A stretch of 64,000 nt of DNA from Zantedeschia hybrid cultivar (taxonomy: Eukaryota; Streptophyta; Magnoliopsida; Alismatales; Araceae), in assembly GCA_030544215.1 (NCBI GenBank), contig JARZZO010000001.1, positions 41,443,670 to 41,507,669 of the forward strand. The letters are read 5' to 3'. Both the position numbers and the translations under genes were made by a program. Of the stretch, positions 42,390 through 53,017 are shown one piece after another. Under the pieces are notes generated by a model. The model was not told where the DNA came from, did not search any database, and worked only from the letters and a program-made list of their open reading frames with translations. Numbering within the stretch: the stretch's first letter is position 1; every line of letters starts with the position of its first letter.

Positions 42390-43823
42390 CTAAACTACCC
42401 AGACCAATGCAGCACAGGTCTTCTCCATCGCTGTGTATCTATGTTCTGCGGGGTTGAAAAGTTTAGAGAGATAGTAGGCTGCCCTTTCTTTCCCTTCTTC
42501 ATCTTCTTGTGCTAGGATAGCCCCCACCGCGTCATCTAGGACATAAATGTAAAGAACTAAATGCTTGCCCGGAGATAGTGGTCTCAAAACAGGAGGACTT
42601 GCAAGGTACTTCTTCAATCCGTCGAATGCCTTCTGACACTTATCGTCCCAATCAAACTTAACTCTCGGCTTAGTAAGCTCGTAGAACGGCTTACACCTTT
42701 GTGAATGCTTGGAGACAAAGCGGCGAATAAACTGCAACCTCCCGATCAATCCTCTCAACTCTTTCAAATTCTTGGGAGGCGGCATTTCTATAATAGCTTT
42801 AGCCTTGTTGGGATCGATCTCAATGTCCTGTTTACTGACTATGAATCCTAACAAATTTCCTGACGAGACACCAAATACCCACTTCTTTGGATTCATTTTC
42901 AATTGACATTCTCTTGATCTTTCCACAACCTTTGCCAGAATTTCTGTGTGATCAGCTCTAGTCTTAGACTTCACCAGTAAATCATCCCCATACACTTCCA
43001 AGTTTATATGCATCATATCAGGGAATATAGCCATCATAGCCCTCTAATAGGTGGCTCCAGCATTCTGAAACCCAAATGACATGACAACATAACAGTAAGT
43101 GCCCCAAGGTGTAGTGAATAACGTCTTCACTTGGTCCTCTTCTGCCAAGTGGATCTGATTATACCATGAGAATCCATCCATAAATGGCAGTGTTTCATAA
43201 CCAGATGTGTTGTCAATGAGTATGTCTATGTGATGCAGTGGGAAATCATCTTTAGGACACGCATGGTTCAAATCTCGGAAGTCAATACAAATTCTGACTT
43301 TCCCATCATTTTTCATAACCGGTACTATATTTGCCACCCATTGCAGATAGAAGACAACTATAATAAACTTGGCTTTATGCAACTTATTGACCTCTTCCTT
43401 CATTTTCAAAGCTATCTGAGGGTGGAATTGCGTCAACTTCTGCTTAACCGGGTTAGCTCCTGATTTCAATGTTAATCGGTGCTCCACTAGGGATGAATCT
43501 AACCCCGGCATATCTTCATAGCTCCAGGCAAAAGTGTCCTTATAATCTCTGAGAACTTGAACCACTACCTTCTCTTCCGATTTAGATAGATTCTGACTAA
43601 CGAGGACAACCTTAAGTTCTTCTTTAGTTCCTATATTGATTTCTTTGGTAGGTTCTTCTACGGCGGCTGAGGGTTCATCAAATCTCTTCACCCCGCTAGC
43701 ATATGCCTCAGCCGCGTCCTCATCATCTTCCTCATCTCCTATGATGGGGTCTTTCTCGTGTAGAAGTACATACACCCCATATCCATTGTCGACTAACTCA
43801 TCAACTTCACATCCTTCTGGCAA
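42390..43823 (-). pseudogene. Reverse transcriptase and RNase H of element C
   Basis: 43823-43044 carries the N-terminal RT (VRICIDFRDLNHACPKDDFP, FMDGFSWYNQI, TTPWGTYCYVVMSFGFQNA). After an in-frame TAG at 43041, 43037-42390 continues with LEVYGDDLLVKSK, where the usual YVDD is YGDD, then IDPNKAKAIIEMPPPKN and the first RNase H (VLDDAVGAILAQED, YTAMEKTCAALVWVV). The N-terminal 90 residues are acidic and match A. Confidence 0.85.
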
Positions 43824-43926
43824 CTGAATGAGATTCTCTAAAAGCTGAGGGATCTGAGAACAAGAAAGGCATCTTAAGGCTAAATCCTGGAGGTATCTAT
43901 TTGGAGTTCGTCTATCCTTAGATTTC

Positions 43927-44838
43927 CTACTTCCAAACCTGACTGACCTGACTAGTACTAGACCTTCTAACTTGACCTAGTGAGGACGAAGAAGGATAAA
44001 AATCAAGGGGTACATGTTTTGATACACGTGAATCCTCTCGAGGGGAGGGGCAGAGTAAATCTAGAAGGGAAATTTGCCCGAGTGACCCTTGCGATGGGGT
44101 ACAATCGGACAAGTAGTATGAAGTTTTCTCAACAAGGATTTGGAAGGAGGAAGTTGCCAAATTGGCATATTTTTTTTTTTTTTTGAGATTTTGAGTGTTG
44201 ATCATGAAACATGAATAGATATGTAGAAGATGAGGATGTGAAGATGAAGGTAATGGCACCAAGGCCAAAGGATTAGGGGGATCATATAGTAATATGTCCC
44301 AGATTGAATCATAGATCTTCTTAAGATCGAGAGGAAACTGAGGAATTAGGTCCCGAGGGGACAAAGTAACAATGATGGGCGGAGCCCGTGGAATGTCTTC
44401 AGTGATGACCCTCAACCAAGTCGGGGTCAGGAGCAAAGTGCGGAATAGGGTATGGAGGGTGAAAACATGATGGGGATAGGTTCCCCTCCAGAGAAGGTCC
44501 GTGGTAAATCCAGGTTGATAGGGATCATCAAGCTCCCCTTTGTCTGTCTCCTTGCTCAGCAATATTCTCTTATCAAAAATGGCCCCAGGCCCTTCAAACA
44601 ACTTGTCAATCAACAGCGGCCACTTTGGTTCTGAGGGATCAAGGAATAGCCTGTTTAGTGCAATGTACAGGTCCCATGTGTCGAACCAGCGGTACCACTT
44701 GCATTCCGGATCTTGAATTTTCCTCCTTTTCATTGGCCGCAGAGCCTCCAAGGATTGGTATGTCAGCAACTCCGAACAGTGTCTGGCTAGATCTCTCCTA
44801 TAAATGTCATGCAGGTCGAAGTGGGAAGTGATCACCAC
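43927..44838 (-). CDS. Linker protein of unknown function, element C
   Basis: An open stretch of 303 residues between G-patch and RT. I do not recognise the domain. It is well conserved with A (58241-59203): LEALRPMKRRK, EWYRWFDTWDLYIALNRLF (C differs slightly), TTDLLWRGTYPHH, ITEDIPRAPP and IWDILLYDPPNPLA. It is rich in Trp, Pro and Tyr. The last 80 residues are serine- and lysine-rich, with a repeated SLGQ pattern. Conservation between copies suggests that it was under selection as part of pol. Confidence 0.6.
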   Translation of the reverse strand: MVITSHFDLHDIYRRDLARHCSELLTYQSLEALRPMKRRKIQDPECKWYRWFDTWDLYIALNRLFLDPSEPKWPLLIDKLFEGPGAIFDKRILLSKETDKGELDDPYQPGFTTDLLWRGTYPHHVFTLHTLFRTLLLTPTWLRVITEDIPRAPPIIVTLSPRDLIPQFPLDLKKIYDSIWDILLYDPPNPLALVPLPSSSHPHLLHIYSCFMINTQNLKKKKKYANLATSSFQILVEKTSYYLSDCTPSQGSLGQISLLDLLCPSPREDSRVSKHVPLDFYPSSSSLGQVRRSSTSQVSQVWK

Positions 44839-45137
44839 CGTGTTGTTATTTTAGTGATTGATTACGGGTCCCTTAATGAAGTGTGTATATAAGGTCCAAG
44901 TCAAGGGAACCCGATTTTCTTTGCATGGTGTGGTCATTGTTTTCCAGATTTTCTGACCGTCTTCGTCTTCCTACTGTTGAACAATATGTCTTCTCATCCT
45001 TGCTAGATTATAGCCCAGACCATTACCAGATGCACTTTTGCTGTCTCTGATAGGTGTAGTTCTGCCCTGTAATTGTGTGCCCAGGCCTTTCCCTAGTTGA
45101 TAGCCACCCTTCATCATGATATCCTAGCCAGGGGTAC
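44839..45137 (-). pseudogene. G-patch region of element C
   Basis: The minus strand near 45118-44990 reads a G-patch-like segment (GYQLGKGLG, then GNGLGYN), in a different frame from the linker. Stops separate it from both neighbours. Same position as in B (223-444) and A (59203-59060). Confidence 0.55.
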
Positions 45138-45504
45138 TCACGCACTTCCCCCTTTCACAGTATCAACTGGGCAGGGAACATGTATAGTGGCCTTGAAAGA
45201 GGCAGCCGAAGGAGAATAGACCTGTAATACCGACATAATGGGTTGTCGGCCAGGCAAAGGAGTCGACTTGATGTTCAGAGAGTGAGCAGTAGCAAGGATC
45301 GGAATGCTCATTACTTTAATAATGCATCTTTTATATGGAAACTTGAGGCATTGATGGTTTGTAGATGGAATTGCCTTAAGGGATTTGATGTACAGACGAC
45401 CAAGGATGCCTTTCAATGAAGGGTCGATTTCAAGAATATGGAACTCAACGTCAACGTGACAAACATGACCTGAGTCCACCTTCAAATAAACCATTCCCAG
45501 AGGG
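45138..45504 (-). pseudogene. Protease C-terminal half of element C
   Basis: Starts at the junction with the LTR of element A and reads PLGMVYLKVDSGHVCHVDVEFH ... SLKGILGRLYIKSLKAIPST, matching residues about 356-420 of the protease reading in B (490-1815). The active-site half lies on the other side of element A, outside the window. Confidence 0.8.
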
Positions 45505-46170
45505 TGTAGTGCTCAAAAAGAGTGTGTGTTCATTATGCGATCATGTGTTTACTATTATTAACAATATGAAAAGAATTGTGATCATCAGAAACCGAAAGTT
45601 TCAAAGGAAAAGTGATCGCTTACTAACCTTGCAAATCAGGAGAATATGGGATCCTTTTGTTCTTCTCTTCCGGCCGGCTGAAAGAAAAGATCCTTCTCTT
45701 TCTTTACTCTTGTTTTCCTTTTGTACCTTGTGAAAAATCAAACAAACATGAAAACTACGATTAGAACTAAAATAACATAGTATCTATTCTAACTAAAAAT
45801 CTAAACATGCAACTAAACTAAAAGAACTCACTTTTGTAGTTTTCTTTTAAACCCTTAAAGGAGGTGTAGGTTTGAAAATTATGGAGTGGGTGTGTATGAT
45901 GAGTTGATGCAATGAAGAAATCATATGAAAAAGAAACTAAAAAGAAACTAAAGAAAAGAAGAATAAGATGGTTGGTTTGGCCCCTTGAAAGCCTTGATCT
46001 TCTTGAGCTTCAATGGAGGAAAATGATGAAGAAACGGGGATTCCTCTTGCTATCCATGCTTTTCTTCTTGCGAACCTTCAAACACCTTGCTTGAAGCTTC
46101 AAAATTACAAATTACCGACCAACTGCTAACTACCAACGTCCAACCTTTTTCAAAGGTCAATGTCCACATG

Positions 46171-46178
46171 TATTTATA
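46171..46178 (-). promoter_or_regulatory. LTR TATA box, element A
   Basis: TATAAATA on the minus strand, aligned with 20790-20797 in C. Confidence 0.6.
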
Positions 46179-46321
46179 AGAAGTAACTTTAGAATATTTG
46201 GCCTTCAAAGGGACTTTCTTGCAATTCGGGCTTGCCTCGGACGATCATGAAGGGAATTGGAAACCCTTCCAACCTCTGGAATCAGACTATCTCTGCCAAA
46301 TCTTGCTTATCAGGAAACTCT

Positions 46322-46625
46322 TAAAACACGTCGTTCAAAGGGGACGCCTTTTAGTTCATTAATGCAGCCAAAATAGAAATATATCCAGAAAGGAAAACCG
46401 AAGACAATTAGGAAATTTAAAAAGTATCGTGTACACGCGACGTGCTTTAGATAATTTAGGAAATTAACCAGAATTATAAATAGTAAATCTAGACGGATTA
46501 GGACCTAAATGGCGTCGTGTAATGGCGACGTTATTCAGTTAGATCCTCTTAAATTTACTAATTTTAATTCTGAATTGATTTCTACTAAGAATCCAAATGG
46601 CGTCATGTATGCGCGACGTGATTCA
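46322..46625. repeat. GCGTC inverted-repeat array in LTR U3 of A (4 copies)
   Basis: Copies at 46322-46353, 46418-46450, 46506-46540 and 46594-46625, with starts spaced about 96, 88 and 88 bp. The centres differ from those in C and B at the same positions (GTCGTGTAATGGCGAC in copy 3 against GTCTCCCTTAGGCGAC in C), while the arms stay recognisable. Confidence 0.8.
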
Positions 46626-46742
46626 ATAAATTTCAAGAAAATTAACAAAAATTAATTAATGATTAAACATTAGACCATTTTGGGGCATTATCATTGTGAT
46701 ATGAAATTTACTCAATATGATGTCAAAATCAGTGTGTCTACA

Positions 46743-46755
46743 GCTGCCTCACCTT
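46743..46755 (-). other. Polypurine tract of element A
   Basis: The minus strand reads AAGGTGAGGCAGC just before the LTR start, as in element C. Confidence 0.7.
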
Positions 46756-47770
46756 GGCATCGACTTTGCAAAGGAGTGTAATGTACTAAAAAGGTGATGC
46801 CAATGTGTGATGTGACACGTTCTTAACATCATATGATGAGAATATTTCTCAAAACAATCAATGAAGATAACTCGAAAATATCAATGGAATCAATCCTGTT
46901 TGGATGAAGGAAATAAGGAAACAAAAAGTCGATCAACTTCCACGATTGGGAAGTACCCTAGGTCACAAACCCTGCAGGTTTCGTCATGAAGAGCAGTTAC
47001 CAGCCAATGTGGAAGTGTTGCAACCGTGACGGATCTTAAGAGGAAACAAGAAATGTTGGGTGAGAAATCCAAGAAAAGATAAACTCCAAGGATATCTTCA
47101 AGCGAAGCTCAAAGATAATCAAGATACTCAATTTAGAATGGAATATTTCATATTACGTTGGGATTTATTGGATCAATGGTCTGAAATTTAATCAAGAATT
47201 AATTCTTATCACAATTATATCAAAGTCCTACATGATGCATGTTGGGCTAAAAAAAAAAAAAAATTGAAATAAAATATAAATTAATTAAGGATAATATTGT
47301 TAAATCGTCATTAATGAGTCAAGATACTTATTCTTGTAATTCAATGCTAAGCCGAAGCTCGTTTGTCCATGCACCATTTCACAAAAGCGGAACCATTGTT
47401 CTCATTAATTAACAATCTAACGGCCTATCTGTGCGATTAAGAATTCTCTTGAATTATCACTGTTTTTGTTGGAGGGGAACTCAAATTCCAGTTTCATCAA
47501 AATCACAAGGTCCTTGATATATCTAATAAATATTTATCATATAGTAATGATGATGCAAATCAATTACATAGAAGAATACATGGTAGAGATAACCGACTTT
47601 TTGGTCACGGCTGGGACTCATGAACTCCCATAGTGGGACCTTAGTGAAATTCTCAGCTTCATTTTCACTTCTTTGCTATTTCCTGCACTCAAAAGTTTAT
47701 CAGTAACTTCAAGCAAATTATATATCATACAATTATAGATTTTTGAAAAAATAACAAAAATTCAGAAACC
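46756..47770. other. Conserved non-coding block between PPT and PMD-1, element A
   Basis: Aligns with 21362-22404 of element C throughout. No open reading frame is conserved between the two. Confidence 0.6.
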
Positions 47771-47949
47771 TGATTAAAAGGCGTCGTTGTTCAAAGACGT
47801 CATTTAAATGACGTCGCCCTGTCCAGATGCCATTTAAGTGACAGAAACTGTTCTCCGTTCTGACTATAATCCGAACTCTGCTTGCCTTAATGCACATCCC
47901 TCTTCCAATTCATAAAGGGATTTCCAATCTCGCAAATCACTTTATAAAA
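47771..47949 (+). promoter_or_regulatory. PMD-1 promoter, element A
   Basis: Head-to-head inverted repeats at 47777-47844 with the same perfect palindrome GACGTCATTTAAATGACGTC (47796-47815). TATA box TATAAAA at 47943-47949, the same spacing as in C within a few bases. The palindrome is identical in both copies although the flanks have diverged. Confidence 0.6.
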
Positions 47950-48069
47950 CCTTCCTTTCTTCATATCAAAATATTACAACAAGCAATCAAGAGGGAAAGG
48001 TAGAGAATTCTCTTTAAGACTCAAGGGAAAAAGGTGAAGAACAAGAAGAATTCAAAGAAATCAAGGAGG

Positions 48070-49436
48070 ATGAATTCTTCACAAAATTCTTCAAGTAAAG
48101 GATCATCTAAGTGGGCGAGATCCTAACTTACAAGTAAGCTAATCTCTCCTTTAATCAATTCTTTCTATGCAATTCTCTACACGTTCTCCATATGATGGAA
48201 TTTTTCCAATTTTTTCTAAGGATATCCTTTCTTCCCCAGTCCAAGAAGATTTTATTCACTTCTATGGGTCCAAAAGCTAGTTAACAAGATCAATATCTCC
48301 ATGCAATCTTATATATCCAAATAGCATATCCAAGGATTGATTATTCATGCCAAACATTATAAGAGCGCAAGTATGGATTGGGCTGCAATGAGCGCTTTGA
48401 TCGAACTATGGCATCCACAAACTCATACTTTTCTCTTTGCCACGTTCGAAGCCACCATCCTCTTAGAAGAAGCCAAACTCTTATTGGGCCTTCCTAAGCT
48501 TAAGGTTAACAATGATGAAACCGATTTGAGTGAGATGATATTCATGAGGGAAAGAATCACGGGTTAACAATTATTGGAAAAGATCATGAAGAACTCAAAG
48601 GAAATTCAAGGTTGTCTTACAAAGAAATGGATAAATCTTGCTAAATTAGCTGAATGGACTCTAAAGAAGATAGAAGGCGTCATGGATGAAGATACAGAGA
48701 ATGTGATGAAGGCATTCACCACGTGCTTAGCTGGAGCACTACTATCCCTGCCCAAGCCAATGTTTTAGAAGATGATCAAATCAGTGCAATCAATGGGATT
48801 TTCGAAGGGAAGAAGGTTAGCACAACGGTTCTAGCTTACCTCTACAGTGGGTTCTCTGCAGCTTCTACAGGTCAACCTCCTTATGGCAGCATGCTCCTCT
48901 TGGCTCTGTGGGTAGAATTCTACTTCAAGTTCAACCATAATGAGGTGAAAGTTCCAAGGATATCTCAGACATATCAGTGCAGTCCTATCTTCTATATTGC
49001 CAACATTGTGAAGTTCAATGATAACATGACCAATCGAGTGCCCAACCTCAAGACTCGAGCTAACTGGCGTACTTACTTCAAGACTATGCCCATAACTGGA
49101 TTCGAATCCACGCCACTTGCTCTTATGGAAAAAACGGTTCGCGTGCGCCGTGGTGCTGGCACAGAGCTCCGACTGATCGAGGCGACCGAGTTCGTTCTCT
49201 ATAATCCACATCGGTGTCATCCTCAGCTTGACATTCCTCGCTATGAATTTCCAGAAATATCTTCTCTTTCTTCAATCAAGAAGCGGGCATTAGGTACTGA
49301 TGAAGACTTCGAGACGACTGAACTTATTGCAACTCTTTGGAACATTGGATTCACTCGTTGTGTGAAAACTTTTCATAAAACCAATAAAGAACTATGGAAA
49401 TCATATGTAAAGGAGCTCAAGAAAGTCCGTCCTTGA
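48070..49436 (+). pseudogene. PMD-1 gene of element A
   Basis: ATG at 48070; exon 1 to 48133 (GTAAGC donor); exon 2 from about 48221 to the TGA at 49434-49436. It is better preserved than the C copy. 48337-48567 reads LIELWHPQTHTFLFATFEAT with ILLEEAKLLLGLP, the PMD signature. After one stop (ITG*, 48565) comes 48574-48768, and after a frameshift near 48750 the long piece 48723-49436 runs to the end (VLAYLYSGFSAASTGQPPYG, MLLLALWVEFYFKF, ATEFVLYNPHRCHPQLD). So one nonsense and one frameshift separate exon 2 from being open. A further frame problem lies at 48250-48340. Confidence 0.65.
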
Positions 49437-50223
49437 AAGCTTTTCACCTTTATCCTCCAATTTGATGTAGCATGATTTTATTTCAATAAAAGAAATCATT
49501 CCCTAATATAATAGCAATTCTTCTTTAATGCTTTGCAATTTTTCTGTGATTTTTCCTTGAATGAAACTGTGATTTTTTCTCAAAACATGAAGGTTCGGGT
49601 TCAGGTAATTCAAATCGCGTCGACTCAGAGAGACGCTTTTCAATCTTAATCAATTTCCAAAATTAAAAATCTGTCCTCAAGGGAACCTGAATCGCGTCCA
49701 GTCTTCAAGATGCCTTTCTGTTCTCTCTCTCCTCTTTTCCAGAGATTTCCAATAATTAATCCACTAAATGGCGTCGTCCTTAAAAGGCGCTAATAACAAC
49801 TCTTTCAAACTCTCTATGGTACAGCCCTAAGCAGAAGAGGTGGTAAAATCCAAAAGGCGTCGCCCTAGGGGGACGTTTTCACTTATTTCAAAAATTCATG
49901 TTGCCGCCTCAGTTTGTGCGCCCCTAAATGGCGTTGTTGTCCCAAGACACGATTTAACGAATTCAAACAGGGGCTTACGAGCTTGAGCCCCTTTCTTCCT
50001 CATTCTTCCTCTTACCTTCTTTCTCCTCCCTTCTCCTTGCTCTCCGGCGACCGGCGTTCTCCTCCGGCATTTCGGTCATCTCCTCAAGTCCGGCGAGCTC
50101 CCTCAGCTCCTGCCTCTCTCTTTCTCAAGCTGTCTTACTAGCTCTCTCTCTCTCTCTAGCTCTCACGAGCCCAAACCCTCCCTTTTCTCCATCTCTTGCT
50201 CTCACCCTCTTTCCCTCAATCCT
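49437..50223 (+). promoter_or_regulatory. PMD-2 upstream region with GCGTC array, element A
   Basis: Five inverted repeats at 49611-49643, 49689-49717, 49766-49796, 49851-49882 and 49926-49957, in the same order and spacing as in C. A CT-rich stretch precedes the ATG. The copies at 49611 and 24328 share even the centre (GTCGACTCAGAGAG), while others differ. Confidence 0.7.
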
Positions 50224-53017
50224 ATGGAATTCGGCGGACCTAGTGGGGTCGGCGGGAAACGACGTCGAGTCGCGACCGTCGAGGTAGTGGAAGCGGGCGA
50301 GGAAGAAGAAATGGCGGTGCAACTCGTGGAGGTGGCGGCCTTCATGGAGGCCGAGGAAGTTCCTCCCGAGGAATTCGGGGGGGGGGAGGGGGAAAAAGAC
50401 CGGCCACATGCTCTGGGAGCCTGTGGTGAAAGGTGTCTGGGGACTGGGACGCCTTTTGAAACGCGTCCTTGTTCCCAGACGCGGTTCAAAAATAATGGGA
50501 ATTATTCCATAAAATAATTATTAATGCCCTAACGGTGAATTTGACAATTGTAGGGGACGATGAGGACCAGGATCTCTTGGGACCTGGTGGTGGCCGCCTA
50601 CCAGGGTCTCTCGGACTTCCAAAAGGCGAGACTAGCGGAGATGGGGTTTAGGGAGATCTTAGAGAGAGAGCCTTTTTGGATAGATCTGTTGTTGCTCCAG
50701 GTGTTGAGGGAACGATGGCACGCTGAGAGCAGGGCATTTCTAATGCCCTGGGGACACATGGTCCCCAGTCTCGAGGACGTGTATAGGATCACCGGCCTTC
50801 GGGTAGAAGGTCGGGCGGTGAGCGGGATAACATATCCTGACTACCATGGGCTGGCTCAGGAGTTACTGGGCCTAGAGTGCACGGGGTTGGAGTTCTAAGA
50901 GTCTCGGACCCTCCTTAGGACAGCGGTTGAGAGATCCCTAGGACTAGAGGAGCTTAGGCAATAGTCCGACGAGTCCCGGGCTGAGTTAAGATCCAGACTA
51001 GTCAGGGCGGCTAGCACAGTATATTGTCAGGATCCTAGTGATAGGGTTAGAGTAGATAGGGACCATAGGAGGTTCTTAGTCTTCTTCTTTGGCAGGCTTC
51101 TGTTCGGGACCAAGGGGGGTTATATCCGCTGTCGTTTCTTGACCCTTCTAATCGACCTAGACCGTCTAGGTGAGTATGCCTGGGGTGCGGGCCTTCTGGC
51201 CCACCTCTTCACTGACCTCTCTGCAGTCACACCCGATCGGGAGACCACCATCAACGGCTTTGTGCCGTTCCTTCAGGTATTTAGTTCATAGTTCATTCAT
51301 TTTCATTTTTTTTTGTTTGTTCAATGTAATGCACATGATTATGATGATTCTAACCTATATGTTCTTGTATGTAGGTGTGGAGTTATTATTACTTTCCTAT
51401 GGGCCGAGCGAGGCCATCTGCACAGCCGATGGCAGTCCCACTTGCCCGGCGTTGGCATCCAGTGGTAGACATGGCTCCACAGCATCATCAACTGATAGCT
51501 CTCCGCTGTCAATTCCTTGATTACCCAGAGCTGCTGGTAAGTTTTAAATCTTTTTTGTTTCATATTTGACTTAAACTGCTTATTAATTAATTACTTTGTT
51601 AAAGTGTTTTTAGATTAACGTTTTAAGATTGCATATTCGATCGAGAATGCAATGCAATTAACCTATATGAATGCAGGTTATCTGGCGTCCATATCTGGGT
51701 ATGGACGATGCCAGACAACCATGGGTGGAGCAGGGACGAGGCAGGTTTGGGCGTCAAGTTTGGGCTCACTGCCTGAATGAGATTGCCACCTTGCGCTTGA
51801 GGCTGGCGATGCGGACGTTGGGTCTTCATCAGGAGTGGGTGGAGGAGGAGATCCTTGAGGGGATCGGGAGGACAATGCGGGGGAAGCAGGCTTGCACCGA
51901 CTGGAGCGCCAAATTCCCAGATCAACGGGATGATTGGCACCGGTACGGGGTTCCTGTGGAGTCGCAGGCAATGAGCAGCGATGCTTACTTGCAGCGCTAC
52001 CGGACCCACTATGCGGCCCACCTCCAGCTACTCCGACCTCTCGATGTGAGTATTATAATGTGCATGCTCATGAATGCTTGTTTCATTTTATTAATTATCT
52101 TTTTTATATTTGTAAATTCATGTCATGTTATGAAAAATGCAGGATGCACGGGATGCCACCATCATCACACTCTGAGGCCACCTCCAAGACGTCGAGGCCC
52201 AGTTAGAGCTTGTCCAGAAAGAATTAGATGAGCTGATAAGCGATATGCATGAATGACATAGATGTTATGAATGCTTCACTTTTATTATTAAATTGTTTTG
52301 ACACTTGGACACTGACGGTGATCCCCCTTTTGTTACAGCGTGCTGCTTATACCCATGCGGCAACCCCTTCACCTTTCACTGTTGCCGGTCCTTCTTCCTC
52401 TTCGGCGGCCCATGAAGCCGTCGTGGCTGACTTGCGGAGTCAGCTAGCCTTTGCCATCCACCGAGCCACTCAAGCTGAAGAAGATGCTGCTGCTCGGGTA
52501 AATCTTTGACTCATTCCTTGCATGATGCCTTTTGTTTACTTGATCATTTGGCTGACGATGTCTTCTGTCGCAGGTCCAAGAGCTCTGCGTGGCTCTTGGA
52601 GAGAGGGATGCTGAGTTGGCACAGGCTCGCAGTTCAGCAGCCCGAGTCGCCGAGCTGGAGGAGCAGCTAGCCAGACTCTCCACAGGTGATCTCCCTCGTG
52701 AGCTTGCACATCTCCATGTTCGACTAGAGATTCTGACGGAGGAGAGGGATCGCGACCGGTCCTGATTGGAGAGTCTCCAGGGGCGGCTATCAGTGGTGGA
52801 GCACGAGTGCCAGAGCATTGAGGATCGTTACCAGCGTGCGTGTCAATGGGCGTTGGAACGAGGACAGGCGAGTGCCTTTACCACCAGTATAGCAATCTCT
52901 TCTGGCCAGGCAGGTCCAAGCATCATGGGACCACCGCCGCCGCCAGCCTGAGGACCAGACATCCAGGATGAGGCGCAGAGCCAGCTGGACGAGGGTGCAG
53001 GGGAGAGCCAGCCGTGA
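50224..53017 (+). pseudogene. PMD-2 gene of element A (seven exons)
   Basis: Exons: 50224 to about 50380 (3' end and donor deleted), 50554-51276, 51375-51536, 51677-52045, 52143-52235, 52339-52497 and 52574-53017. Exon 2 is PMD (LSDFQKARLAEMGFREILER, ESRAFLMPWGHMVPSLEDVY, YAWGAGLLAHLFTDLSAVTP). Exon 3 (VWSYYYFPMGRARPS) and exon 4 (VIWRPYLGMDDARQPWV ... KFPDQRDDWHRYG) complete the domain. Exons 5-7 look helical (AVVADLRSQLAFAIHRATQA, RVAELEEQLARL). Damage: a stop and frameshift in exon 2, TGA in exon 5, exon 5 donor GT changed to AT, and two TGAs in exon 7. PMD proteins include MAIN/MAIL. The function of the helical tail is unknown; it may mediate dimerisation. Confidence 0.7.
50383..50491. 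repeat. G-rich deletion scar and double GCGTC repeat, PMD-2 of A
   Basis: A G-rich run (50388-50402) marks a deletion that removed the exon 1 donor and the beginning of intron 1 relative to C. The double inverted repeat then follows at 50428-50491 (GTGTCTGGGGACTGGGACGC, then CGCGTCCTTGTTCCCAGACG). The two centres are again complementary to each other, as in C. Confidence 0.65.

Larger units (their letters stand above)
20068..45504 (-). mobile_element. Tat element C with antisense PMD genes, interrupted by Athila
   Basis: Read on the minus strand: protease C-terminus (from 45504), G-patch, linker, RT, RNase H, aRNH, integrase up to 40856. The Athila element G (29988-40855) then intervenes. 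Integrase resumes at 29987 and ends at 29434, followed by the 3' region carrying antisense PMD-2 and PMD-1, the polypurine tract and the 3' LTR (21348 to 20068). The integrase protein resumes in register across the Athila insertion. The 5' part (gag, 5' LTR) must lie right of element A, outside the window. Confidence 0.85.
45505..46742 (-). repeat. 3' LTR of Tat element A (1238 bp)
   Basis: Minus strand TGTAGACACA at 46742 to CACTACA at 45505. Four inverted repeats lie in U3 (46322-46625), with a TATA box at 46171-46178. It is shorter than the LTRs of B and C mainly in the part near 45505-45800. Confidence 0.85.
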
